This document shows positions 46,514-56,552 of a stretch of 64,000 bases of DNA, piece by piece (the first letter of the stretch is position 1; each line of letters opens with the position of its first letter). A program made the translations under genes and the position numbers. This stretch comes from Lichtheimia corymbifera B2541. Lineage: Eukaryota > Mucoromycota > Mucoromycetes > Mucorales > Lichtheimiaceae. Below the pieces are notes generated by a model that saw only the letters and a list, made by a program, of their open reading frames with translations, was not told where the DNA came from and ran no database searches. The stretch lies in assembly GCA_000697475.1 (NCBI GenBank), contig JNEU01000734.1, positions 1 through 64,000 of the forward strand. The letters run 5' to 3'.

Positions 46514-46774
46514 ATGCTCACTACCGCTACCATCTCTCGCTCTGCCGCTATTTCCAAGATCAACATGTTGGGTCGCCCACTGATCGCTACAAGCTCTCGG
46601 ATGTATTCCTCGGTTTTATCTGGCCCAGTACAATTCAAGGAATCTGCTGTACATCATCCTCAAACCATGCCTCTAACGGATACCACCGTTTACACTGCTC
46701 AGGGCAGTACGTATCATGATGAAGATGCTTCTTCTTCTTTCAGCCCTGTTGTCAATACTGTATTTGATGACTAG
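46514..46774 (+). CDS. Small protein with probable mitochondrial presequence
   Basis: A single exon encodes 86 aa. The first ~33 residues (LTTATISRSAAISKINMLG and then RPLIATSSRMYSS) are rich in R, S and hydrophobic residues without acidic ones, like a mitochondrial targeting sequence with a possible RMYSS cleavage site. The remainder is short, polar and acidic at the end. No family is recognised. The ATG at 46,454 is in frame but would add a hydrophobic tail ahead of the presequence. The ATG at 46,514 sits at a typical distance (70 bp) from the TATA box and is preferred. It is followed 155 bp later by another mitochondrial-type gene on the same strand. Confidence 0.6.
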   Translation: MLTTATISRSAAISKINMLGRPLIATSSRMYSSVLSGPVQFKESAVHHPQTMPLTDTTVYTAQGSTYHDEDASSSFSPVVNTVFDD

Positions 46775-46929
46775 AGTCATTTAGCATTTTTTTCCATGCA
46801 TGTCAAACAACAACATCCCTTCTTCCCTACTCTTGTCGCCGACCATTTTGTATATATAGACTCTCTGCTTATACCTCCCTCCAATAAATTCATTTCCCTT
46901 GCTTTTGTTTCCAGCCACACCAATTCCCA

Positions 46930-47766
46930 ATGTTTGTTGTCTCTTCAACACTTACACGTGCTGCTCTTTGTCGCAACACTCGACTACGACGATATTACTC
47001 GGCTCAACCCAACGATGACTCAAAGAAGCTCATTTACACGACACCCAATGTATCCCTTGTCAAGCTTGCCAAACTCTTCTCATTATCCACCTTTGGTGTA
47101 TGTGTTCCCCATGACACGATATATATGTACAATCACTCAGTCTCATTCTCCTACAGATCTCATCCGTGTCGACACCAGCTGTAATGTACTTTTGGGAGAG
47201 TCCAGCAGGTAAGAGTTGCTGTGGAAACGGTATCAACGGACGTATTTATTTATTCGACAACATTTAGTACAAGCAAGTGGAATAAGTTCGACTATGTTTC
47301 TTGGTGGTAAGTGGTAGCTGTAGCATCTACGTATTGGAACACACACAAAACTAAAGTAAAAGAATCCACGTTGCGCTATGTCATTCTTTATCATCTTATG
47401 GCAGCTCTTGCGGCCAGTGCCTGCTCAACCGGTGCCATCCATTACCTCCTATCCCCTTTTGTCAACAACATTTACTTGCATACCAAGCAACATCAAGAAC
47501 AGCAACGCATTTCACCCAATACCAAAGTAACCATTGAAACGCTCGATTTATTGGCACGTAAACGTCAAAGCACACTCGCCCTCCGAGATCTGATGCCATC
47601 CTCTGGTTTACTCTTAACTTGGACTGTCAATCGCAAAATCGCACCCAAGGATCTACCACAGAATCGATTCTGGTTGGATAAACGCAATGGCACAGGTGAT
47701 GAGGCTGCGATGAGGAGTATGTTGCGTGTCATCAATGGCAATCAAGATCAACGGCGCGTCGTATAG
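46930..47766 (+). CDS. TMEM70/TMEM223-like mitochondrial membrane protein
   Basis: Exons are 46,930-47,097, 47,157-47,208, an optional 47,268-47,306, and 47,357-47,766. Skipping the optional exon gives 209 aa; including it gives 222 aa. The N-terminus (TLTRAALCRNTRLRRYYSAQ) is a mitochondrial presequence. The core reads IYTTPNVSLVKLAKLFSLST, then a membrane segment, then ACSTGAIHYLLSPFVNNIYL. This matches the fold of TMEM70/TMEM223-type inner-membrane proteins: a LaKlFSlsT entry, two membrane segments, and an IHY..sP(Y/F)V exit. These proteins assist assembly of respiratory complexes (ATP synthase, complex I or complex IV). The gene converges on the ZNF511-like gene with 35 bp between stops, so the 3' UTRs should overlap. 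Confidence 0.7.
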
Positions 47767-47801
47767 TAGCCATTACTTAGAGTAGAAATAAAAGGTGTTT
47801 A

Positions 47802-48972
47802 TTATGAGGGACCATCATCCATAACTTCTACAGCCATATCATTCGTTCCCTTGCCTCGTGGTCGTCGTCGTCGTCGTCTTCGTCCAGAGGTTGAACCCTT
47901 ATCTTGGTTTTCTTGTCCTGACCCTTTCTTATGATCGCCTTGTGTATCTTTCACATCCTCATCCATCATGTCTTGCTGCTTCAGTTGCTCCTATTATTAG
48001 ACCTTTCATTAGGAATCATTAAAGCAATGGCTTTTCTTTCTTACCTTTCTCTCACTCCTTCGAGGACGTTGTTGTTGATGATGCTGCTGTTGTGGTGGTC
48101 GACGTGCAAATGCTGGTCTACCTCGTCCAAAGGAGATCGTTTCGGGTATTGATAGAGCAGACATTGAATTCGTCAACTGATCCACATCCATATCATCATC
48201 ATGATTCTTCAATCCTTTTGACTGATATCGCTGTTTTGGGTTGTCTTTATGAGAGGATGATGATGCTGCCTTCCCCTTGTGCTTCCGTAACTCTTTGGCA
48301 CGTTGTCGTTTCATATGAGCTTGTCGTTCTTCAAAGGATAATGTACCCGTTGCCACAATGTCGAAAGGATAATCACTTGGATATCGATGTTTCTCAATGA
48401 GATGCTGCATACGCTTTTTTATAGTTGAACACTTTTTGCTGCAGCCCTCGACAAAGCATTGGTACTACATAAAAGATGGATGAATACTAACCTCCTTCTC
48501 CAACACCTTTACCTATCCCTGACTTACAATCTTCTCGCCACGTTCCTTTCTTATTCTGAGGAAGGCATCATGATATTCATCGAGGTGGAGCTGGAGAAAA
48601 GTAGCGTTCGGAAAAGTCTTGTCACAAGGCAAGCATACATGGCAATGGCGTGCTTCGTAGTGTTCCTCGTATGCTGCAATAGAAGGAAAAGGAATAGGCC
48701 CGCCATATGCACTGGTACATGAAGAGTGTTCGCAGAATATAGGACGATGGAGATCACTACAAGAAGGCAAACCCAATGAGATCAAGGTACAGCTGCATGG
48801 CGCATTTACTTTACTCGGCAAGCATAGAAGCCTCTTCTCGAATGATGGCAATGTCTTGTTCTGATCGTGCGTCTCGTTCTAGCCAGTAAGCACGTATGGC
48901 AATGTTGCCTTCTTCAAAGAACGGATCGTTCGCATCGCGGATAACTTTGGTGGGTTTGTATAAAGAAAACAT
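47802..48972 (-). CDS. ZNF511-type C2H2 zinc-finger protein
   Basis: Four exons (48,972-48,815; 48,756-48,528; 48,464-48,045; 47,990-47,802) encode 331 aa, all joins in phase. Zinc-binding motifs follow the ZNF511 pattern: FCEHSSC...H...H, then HCHVCLPCDKTFPNATFLQL with HLDEYHDAF, then YQCFVEGCSKKCST with H...H and KHRYPSDYPFDI. The C-terminal third is disordered and very basic, with a run of eight arginines (GRRRRRRRRPRGKG region). ZNF511 proteins are conserved across eukaryotes, and their role is little studied. The start is 107 bp from the MND1 start on the opposite strand, so the two share a promoter. The gene is convergent with the TMEM70-like gene. Confidence 0.82.
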
Positions 48973-49079
48973 GCTTGTGCAACGCTGTCATGCGCACGGA
49001 TGTCCTCATTTGAAATTCCATTCCTGTGCCGCTCGCGTCTCTTTCTTTCTTTCCCAATCCATTCTTCATTGATCATACA
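48973..49079. promoter_or_regulatory. Shared bidirectional promoter (ZNF511-like / MND1)
   Basis: Only 107 bp separate the two start codons of divergent genes. This must hold both 5' UTRs, or the start sites overlap into the genes. No clear TATA box is visible in either direction. Confidence 0.6.
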
Positions 49080-50137
49080 ATGGTAAGTCTTTATATGCTA
49101 AGAGCGAACATTACAATGAACTTATGATACGTATAGTCACGAAAAGGCATATCACTTGACGAGAAGCGTCGGCGAATGGAAAAGTATTTGCATGAAACGG
49201 TACGTCCACCACCATCATCCACCATCATCATCCACCGGAATTCAAACGCTTAACCCTCTCGATCCAAGTGCGACTTTTTTCAGTTAAAGGAATTAGAGAA
49301 GGCTGGTCCCAAGCTGGGTGTTGGTAAATTACTTGAATGCAATATGGATGGGTGTATCGAGATAATAACCTTAATGTCTACTACATGTATAGTGCAACAG
49401 TCGGTCAAGGAAGTGGTGCAAGGATTGATCGATGATGGACTTGTGAATTCAGACAAGATTGGCCCTTCGAATTACTACTGGTCTTATCCTTCTGCAGCTG
49501 AACACGCGGTATGTCATTTTTTATATGATCCAGGACGATACATACAACATTGACTTACCTTAATGGTATTCTTCTAGATGCGATCAAAGGAAGAACAATT
49601 GAAAGCGAAGCTGGATCAGGAGCGAAAAAAGAATGAGGAGCTGAAGCGAGAGATTGAATCAGCACAACAAGGTCGTGAACCCTCGGTAAGAAGCTATCTC
49701 CAATGTATCATCGACCACATGGAAAACACGCATGCTGACATTTTATATCAGGATGAACGTGATAAGATCCTTTTGGAGCTCAAGGAACTGCAAGCGGAAA
49801 ACAAGGCTCTTGTGTCTGAGATGCAACTTTACAAAGACAATGATCCCGAGACCTACAAAGCCAAAGGTAAGAAAAAAAAGTGGTTCCCGCATTACCATTC
49901 ATGGCAATGACGATACTTTCATTGGGTAGAGAAAGCTATTGTTGTGTGCAAGGAGGCTGTAAATAGATGGACCGGTAGGTTCATAGTTATACTAAGGGTG
50001 TATATGCAGCTTATATGATCGTAACATTAGAAAACATCTGGACCATGCAATCCTATTGTACCAACAAGTATGGGATTTCCCGGGAGGAGTTTAACAAGGC
50101 GTTCAATATCGATAGTGAACTTGATACCATAGAATAG
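49080..50137 (+). CDS. MND1: Meiotic recombination protein Mnd1
   Basis: Eight exons (49,080-49,082; 49,137-49,199; 49,269-49,323; 49,393-49,508; 49,578-49,685; 49,752-49,866; 49,930-49,974; 50,031-50,137) encode 203 aa, the normal Mnd1 length. Family blocks appear in order: SRKGISLDEKRRRMEKYLHE, DFFQLKELEKAGPKLGV, VKEVVQGLIDDGLVNSDKIG, PSNYYWSYPS, a long coiled coil (KLDQERKKNEELKREIES), AVNRWTENIWTMQSYC and a C-terminal KYGISREEFNKAFNID. Mnd1 pairs with Hop2 through the coiled coil and stimulates Dmc1/Rad51 strand invasion in meiosis. The first coding exon is the ATG alone. Two acceptors (AAG before exon 3, TTAG before exon 8) were chosen because they restore conserved residues. Confidence 0.93.
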
Positions 50138-50681
50138 ACATCGTCCCAGCATGTATTTCTTGTAGCTACCATCACACGTAAATATGACAAGCAATAACAA
50201 TCGGATGCCATATTCGGGCTACGTGAGAGTTTTTAGTTCGATGCAGCCTTCTTGCTGCAAGTTGTTTTTAATCCCTCTCCGCTGCTAGATCAGGGTATAC
50301 GCTCCCCGTTGACTCTACATGGTAACGGATACATTGATTACATATCACTGCCAGCAATGGTTCTGGAGACAAAAATATACATGACCTTCCATATTAAGAC
50401 AAGAAAAAATAGTGAAGGGGCGCATGCACGAAGCGTGGATCTCAGCGGAGAATGCTAAGAACATTGGATCGTTAATTGATGGCTTCCCCAAGTTCCATGA
50501 TACGCCATTGGCTTTTGCTGCAGAAATCTGATCACACTGTTCACTCTCATATATTGCTAAATTGACATTTGTATTGTGTTTATGTTGCATTGACTCATTT
50601 CAAAGCCTTAAAGGTACAGAGGAGAGGAGAGGGAATTGAAAGGATAATAGGGCGGTGGTGTTTATGGAGGAGGTAGATGCT
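50138..50681. other. Convergent intergenic, 544 bp
   Basis: This lies between the MND1 stop and the LysM gene stop, presumably 3' UTRs. Frames of 68-81 codons on both strands show no features. Confidence 0.5.
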
Positions 50682-52464
50682 TTACATGTAATCGAGAAGC
50701 TTGCAGCTGCCGCCTTCATAGACGTCTACTTTGCTGATACCAAGCTGGCTATTCAAGGTTTCGTAGTTCTTCATGGCGTACACGTAAAAATCAAGATGTC
50801 TGGAAGAGAAGCTCCATCCCTTATCTGTAACCACGCGAATGTAAGCGATTATTTCAAATACCGATTGTCAAGATCAACTCACCATCAACCAAAAGACAGC
50901 CATTGTGCTTCTTCTTGGTAGGCAACATGACACCATCAAGTTGAGGCACATAAACCTTAGAGCCTCTTGGGATATCGTTTGCTGCAGCAGTGATGAAAGG
51001 TCTCAAGGCAGTGCTGTATGCTATATAAATTCGAATGGCATTGTGAGACAAGCGATGAAAAAGATAGCGACTACTAGCATGTTACTTACATGTCAAGCCA
51101 TAAGGATCTTCTTTCTTGTCAACTTCCATAAAGCAATTGTAGTTGGTGCATGAACAAGCACCGAGATTGACAACCTTGTCACCGAGAATACCAGTGCCTT
51201 CCATAACTAGGGCATCGGCGTACTCTACAGAGGTCCTGCCAAGGGTCTTGCCGTCACATGTCTTGATAGAAACTTGCTTGCCGCTTTGCTTGTAGTCTTC
51301 AGGCATGGCAATCCAGTAGTAGGTCATTGGGATGTTGTGATGGATGGCCTTGCGCTTTTCAGTCGAGGATGAAGACGAGCCACTGTTCTTGTTATCATCG
51401 TCATCTTTATCGGAATCCTTTGTAGGGACCTCGGTCTTCTCCCAATCATCATCATCATCATGATCGTCGTCGTCTTTTTTATCACCCTTGGTCTTGGAAG
51501 CAAGATGAGAAACATTTTCCTTGATCTTGTCGCTATCATCCTTCTTATCAGCAGCAGCCTTCTCAGCTTCTTCTTGCTTCTTTTTCTCGGCAGCTTCTGC
51601 TTCTTCGGCCTTCTTTTTGGCTTCTGCAGCCTTCTCAGCTTCTTCTTGCTTCTTTGCATCCTCCTTGGCATCGTTCTTTTCATAGACGGCAGCCTTCTCA
51701 GCAGCCTTCTTTTTGGCAGCAGAATCACCATTGTTCGAGGAGGACTCCCTGTTGGTAGAAATACAGTAGCTGTGGCCAATCTTCAAGTTCTTGCAACCAC
51801 TGGTGATGTTATCATTGAGAGCAATGAATTTGGAGTGGCTGATACCATACTGCTTGGCAACCGAGGTGCAAGTATCGCCAGCAACAACTGCATGAATAAA
51901 AGAATCATCAACATCCGATGTATTATAGAGGAAAAATTATCATGCGTACCTTTGTGTCGCACGTTGCATGAATCGGGATCAGCACCCGCATCGCTGTTCT
52001 TGACACAATATTTTCTACCAGGCTTGAGATTCTTACATCTGGAATTGACTTGTGGATTCCAGTAGTAAAAATCTTCGAGATGGATGCCAAACTTGTGCGT
52101 AATCTCATGGCATGTATCGCCCCGTTTGACTATCAATGGCATAATGGTACTCAATATCATGGAAATTGCATTCGAAATGGTGAAAAATGAATGGGGTACC
52201 TGTATATTCTTCTTCACATCCAGCAATGGCACGGCGTTTAAGGGACACGATCTTGTCCTTGACAGACATGGGGACAAGTTCAAACTCAGGCTCAGGGTCA
52301 TCTTCGCGAGCAAAGACCGAGTAGTAGCTGGCGGCATGTTCAGGCTGGATGTTAGCACCACCATGAACGATTTCCAAGTTGTTACGGAAAAAGAAGGCAC
52401 TGGATCCAGTGGTGAATTGGAGAGCCACAAGGGCAGTGGCGATGAATGACTTTGGATAATACAT
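50682..52464 (-). CDS. Secreted protein with two LysM domains, Lys/Glu-rich linker and 3D/barwin-like domain
   Basis: Five exons (52,464-52,200; 52,129-51,950; 51,887-51,090; 51,020-50,883; 50,824-50,682) encode 507 aa with consistent phase 1. A signal peptide (SFIATALVALQFTTGSSA) precedes a short linker. LysM 1 (about 89-135) reads VKRGDTCHEITHKFGIHLED then LKPGRKYC. LysM 2 (about 149-195) reads VVAGDTCTSVAKQYGISHSK then LKIGHSYC. Each is preceded by its own intron, which suggests exon duplication. Residues of about 200-345 are a low-complexity A/K/E/D coiled coil. The C-terminal ~150 residues (TYYWIAMPEDYKQ, GACSCTNYNCF, ANDIPRGSKVYVPQL, LLVDDKGWSF, HLDFYV) resemble the 3D/MltA-type double-psi beta-barrel. 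LysM binds chitin or peptidoglycan. The end domain is lytic in bacterial relatives, so activity here is an inference. Confidence 0.85.
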
Positions 52465-53822
52465 CAAATTGCTGTCAGCACCAGGCTGCGATGATAATGA
52501 TATGGAATGTGTGCAGGTAAAAAGAAGGGAAAGGGGAGTTGATCACTCAAAGGAGAGGAATTGTGTAATTGCAAGTATGCAGTAAAGAGTGTGAATTGAA
52601 ACGAAAAATGATCCAATGCCGGAAACAGGATGCGATATTTATGTTGATCGGTGAGCCTTGGACCAAGGTAGTACAAGCGTGCAAGCAGATTTTGTGTTGC
52701 CGATTCTACTGTTTCCATTGTGCCTTACAGAGTCAAGCCAATATTCCCTGAGATCCTCCTTCTTCATCATGCATTCATTGCACACCGCGACAAATTGGTC
52801 CGCCTGCTTATGTGCAACCTGCTTCACTGTTACACGTTTCCATAGCGACAGTGCAGGACGTCTCCCTTTTCTTTATCTTCCTCTCACATATACCCCGCCC
52901 ATTGCTTGCTTGCTTCTTTACACAATCCACACCTGTATTATCCTTTTTAGATCATTTACCATCGCATCCCATCATTGATATGCATAATGGAAAAGTTCTC
53001 TAATCAACCATTCTATCGTGCGATTAACGACGATACGGCATAATATCGCTCTCATCATCATGTGCATGGGCAGTGACATGCTGTCTCATGCTTAGCATTA
53101 CACCATCACCATCAATGGGCGTACCATGTGCTCGGTAAATCGGGCATCAGCTGTCGCATCTATCTAGGAGCATGTGCATCCAGGGAAATATCCTTGTGCT
53201 GCTGCTGGATCACTTATATTACTTTGCATACCATATTTGTACCAGCTACTGATGTCTTGTGAAATGTCATAGCGAATGATGGGATCCAGATCCATTTTAT
53301 ACACCCCAATCGCCTATGCATATACCCTTATTCAAGTAAAATGCAATCATTGGAAGCACCTACTGCTGTGTGAGTTTAGCAGAAAAATGCGTAAGGAGTG
53401 GTTTGATGGTCCACTTTAAACGAGGAGGATGAGTGATCCACCATTTTCATGGGTTGCATGGATGGCTTTGCATATCAAAAGATGGAACCAGTAGTGAATA
53501 GAAGGATGGGATTCTCATGGGATGGCTTATGATAATTGCCTAGCGATTACAACTGATAAGCTATATTATGATGACGAGCATGAACGTTCTTTTATTACAG
53601 CTTTGATCGATGACATGTACCCCAGTCTACTATAGCATAACACTTGAACTAATGCGTAGCTACTTTTACTAATCGACACCGAGTGCTGAGTAATGTTTGG
53701 TATGTCTGGCTTGATCATTTACGTCAGTCGTCTCTTGCTTGCATGAAAGTCAGGCATGTATCCTTACTCGGCTTGAATTTACGGCATTTCGCCTCTTTCT
53801 CTTTTGGAAGACTACCAGCACA
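52465..53822. other. Intergenic, divergent promoters of the LysM and ELO-like genes
   Basis: 1.36 kb with no supported gene. Frames at 52,464-52,827 (-) and 52,658-53,003 (+) are chance frames without motifs. Confidence 0.5.
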
Positions 53823-55037
53823 ATGATCGATTGGGAATGGGAACAGCTCAATCCATGGATCGCAACTCAATTCCAATGGCAGTATGGTAGATCGCCATTC
53901 TCGGACCTTTGGGTAAGTTTGTTATCTTTGTTTGTATGATCTATTCGCTTTGAAGCTTACCACAGCTGTAGGTTGTGTACTTGAGTTGGATAATCTACTT
54001 CACTGGCATCATTGTTATTCGGTGGATGATGGCACAGCGTCAACGCTTTGATCGGTGGATACATGTGTGGGCTGCCATATACAATGCAATCATGGCTGTG
54101 CTTGTCGGATGGATATGTGTCACAGGCGTACAAACGTTACATGTGGCAGTCGAGGTAAATCAACAAGGTTCTCTCACTCTCGCTCTCTATCATATACATA
54201 ACCCTCATTTGGTTAAAGGAACGTGGGTGGGCATTATCAACAGCAGACTGCCAACGACATGATGGGCCAGAAAACGAGCGAATGTTTTACAGCATGTACA
54301 TGTATTATCTCTTACGCTATATCACCTTTATGGATACGGTCATTTTAGCACTGCGAAAGGTAAGAGATTCGATATTCATGATGATGATTCTAGGCACAAT
54401 ATACTCACATGACGTCTCGCATACATAGAAAACAATCCCATTTTTCCATTGGTATCAAAACATGGCTGTGATCCTGCTGCTCTGGTCGTGGTTACAAGAC
54501 AAATGCCTTTTCGGAAGGTAAATCCCATTCATCGGCATGATGCATGATCATTGTCAGCTCGACTCAATCAAATCATATAGCACGGCTACAAACGTCATTT
54601 GCTTTATACAATGGGTTCGACATGTCTACTTTTTCTGCCGGTCAATTGGTTTGCGAGCATCGGTGCTGAAGGTATGGATAGGGTTGAAAAAGGGATGAGA
54701 CCAATTTTACTTATATTCTACTTTGCAGACAATCGTTTTATTATTGGAACGTGCTCGATTCTGCTTAGGAGTGATTATGACGGCCTATCAAATGTCAACA
54801 TGTCCTCAATCAGGCGGGCTGCTACTGACGTCGAGTATCAATGTCACGATGGTCTATATCGCGGCGACCTTTTATAACAGTGACGAGCGAGTAGCAACAA
54901 CCAGAGATATACGAAGGAAGCGTAGTCGTCGCAGCATGATGAGTGATACAGCAAGCAGCAATAGTAGAATCAACAACAACAACATCAACAGCGGTAGTAA
55001 AAGGAAACGATGCAGCACCAAACGATCCCTGCGATAA
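53823..55037 (+). CDS. ELO (GNS1/SUR4) family homologue lacking the HxxHH box
   Basis: Six exons (53,823-53,912; 53,972-54,154; 54,219-54,359; 54,429-54,517; 54,581-54,671; 54,729-55,037) encode 300 aa with several membrane segments. ELO landmarks are present in order: MYYLLRYITFMDTVILALRKK (the KF.DTvf..LRKK motif, with K changed), then the position of the catalytic box, then VRHVYFFCRSIGL (HvvMY-like) and a QF-like segment (ERARFCLGVIMTAYQM). Where elongases have HVYHH this protein has HWYQN, so two of three box histidines are missing. The C-terminus is basic (KRKR, TKRSLR), like an ER-retention tail. Elongases condense malonyl-CoA with acyl-CoA in the ER. This copy is probably not catalytic, or it acts differently. 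An in-frame ATG at 53,739 would add 28 residues. Confidence 0.75.
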
Positions 55038-56186
55038 CTATGAAAGTATGCAACACAAATGTCACGATGAATACCATATCACATACCTAGGAATGTAATT
55101 CCCTTGCTGTAAAATGTTAGTTTGTGTACAACGAAGTTTGTTAAATAAAAAATGTAGCATCTGGAGGGCTCATATGCTGGTTCTTGGTCGTCGATCAGAT
55201 ATTTTGTGCTGCCTTGTTTAAGGGATTGATTAATCAATCGCATTGCAAGAATGAAATTATGTGTAACCACTCTTCCCACGTTTCAGCTCATTGTGATATT
55301 CTTCATGGAAACATTATCAATGAACCTCATATATTATCAGGCTCATTCAACAAAAGTTACCTTAAATGCATTCATTCATTATATGATGGGAGTGCTCGCT
55401 TGTGTTTCCTATCACAGGGAAGGTATCCATTTCAATAGCTTGTGTGTGATCAAATGCCAGCATCAAAATGTTGTGCTACGCGTATGCTACGTAGCGAAGC
55501 GAAAGCATCCAGGAACATATGCTATCGTAACCAGGAACTATATTCAAGATATATACACAAGTCTATGATGGCTGAATTGCAAAAATCAGGAGGGGCTGAG
55601 TTGGATGATGAATAATGGAATGTGCCTGGGCGATGCTTAACCTAGTGTTGTATTTTGCCGAGTGTGCTTGGTCATCTGTGCTACATGTATTGCTGCAAGG
55701 AATGAATGACAGAAACAAACCTTCCATCACAACAGCGATGCAAAGGCCAAGCCAAGCTACGCACCAGGTTTTCCCCCATAGCTATGGATCGGCAAAGTCT
55801 CTCTCTCTCTCAAAGCAGCGATGTTTATCATTTTGTGATAGCAAGCATGGCATGCAGGCATATCGGGTATGAAGGCGAATGAGAGAGTGCACTAGCCCGT
55901 TATCTAGTATGAGAGGATAAACATAAAGATGCAAATTATACACGGTCCCACGCCCACTTCATGCTGAAACGTTCCTGAACTGGTAACCGACCCACACAAA
56001 CAAATCAAGCTTGGCCAGTCAGCTCATGCGGGATTTATTAACGTTGCTCACATCAGATGAGACAAAAAATTCATATAACTTTGGGAGAAAAGAGAGAGAG
56101 AATGCGGGTATAATAATATATATATATACACGATGCCAAGGATGTGGATGGGAATGATATGAGTGGGGTAAATGCAGGGAAAAGAG
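55038..56186. other. Intergenic, 1.15 kb
   Basis: Convergent region between the ELO-like and the one-finger C2H2 gene. No supported feature. Short frames at 55,184-55,568 are unconvincing. Confidence 0.5.
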
Positions 56187-56552
56187 CTAATGCTGGTAGA
56201 GTTGATGATGATTGGCAAGGTTGCCTTTGGAATGAAAACGTCGATTGCATGTCTTGCAGCGTATCACCTCCTTTCGTTGTTTTCGTGAAGTGCACATGAT
56301 GACAGCAGCAGCGATGGTGTACCCAGTACTTGATGAAGAAGCTGAAGAAGCTGAGGATGAAGGTGTAGGTGATGGTTTAGCGTCTTCTTCGAAATCAGTA
56401 GTTGCTGGTGGTGATAGTGGTGGTGAAGTTGCGTATGATTGCGACATCAATATATGGGCTTCTTGTATAGAATCGAGAGGCCACACCGATGGATTATGGA
56501 AGAAATAGTCGTTCATTTGTTGCTTGGTATCATAGATAGATTTGGTAGGCAT
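56187..56552 (-). CDS. Small one-finger C2H2 zinc-finger protein
   Basis: A single exon encodes 121 aa. Residues 1-80 are polar with a Ser-rich stretch and PPLSPP. The C-terminus is one zinc finger, IRCKTCNRRFHSKGNLANHH, followed by QLYQH, with the spacing CX2CX12HX5H, and the protein ends with the last histidine. Basic residues (SRKQRKEV) precede the finger. Single-finger proteins may act as regulators or protein-binding modules. No orthologue is recognised. A TATA element sits 50 bp upstream. Confidence 0.75.
   Translation of the reverse strand: MPTKSIYDTKQQMNDYFFHNPSVWPLDSIQEAHILMSQSYATSPPLSPPATTDFEEDAKPSPTPSSSASSASSSSTGYTIAAAVIMCTSRKQRKEVIRCKTCNRRFHSKGNLANHHQLYQH

Noticed and set aside
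46237..46719. 160-codon plus-strand frame overlapping the small mitochondrial-type gene
   Set aside because: It starts upstream of the TATA box and lacks domain features. The frame at 46,514-46,774 has a presequence and a well-placed promoter.
47311..47356. Unspliced start of the last TMEM70-like exon at 47,311
   Set aside because: It would need an 11-nt or smaller intron to stay in frame with the preceding segment. The acceptor at 47,356 gives correct phase.
51324..52065. Long overlapping frames (151 codons minus, 201 codons plus) over the LysM gene
   Set aside because: They are shadows of the A/K/E/D-rich linker in other frames. Their lysine/arginine-only or leucine/serine-only composition is an artefact of the repeat.
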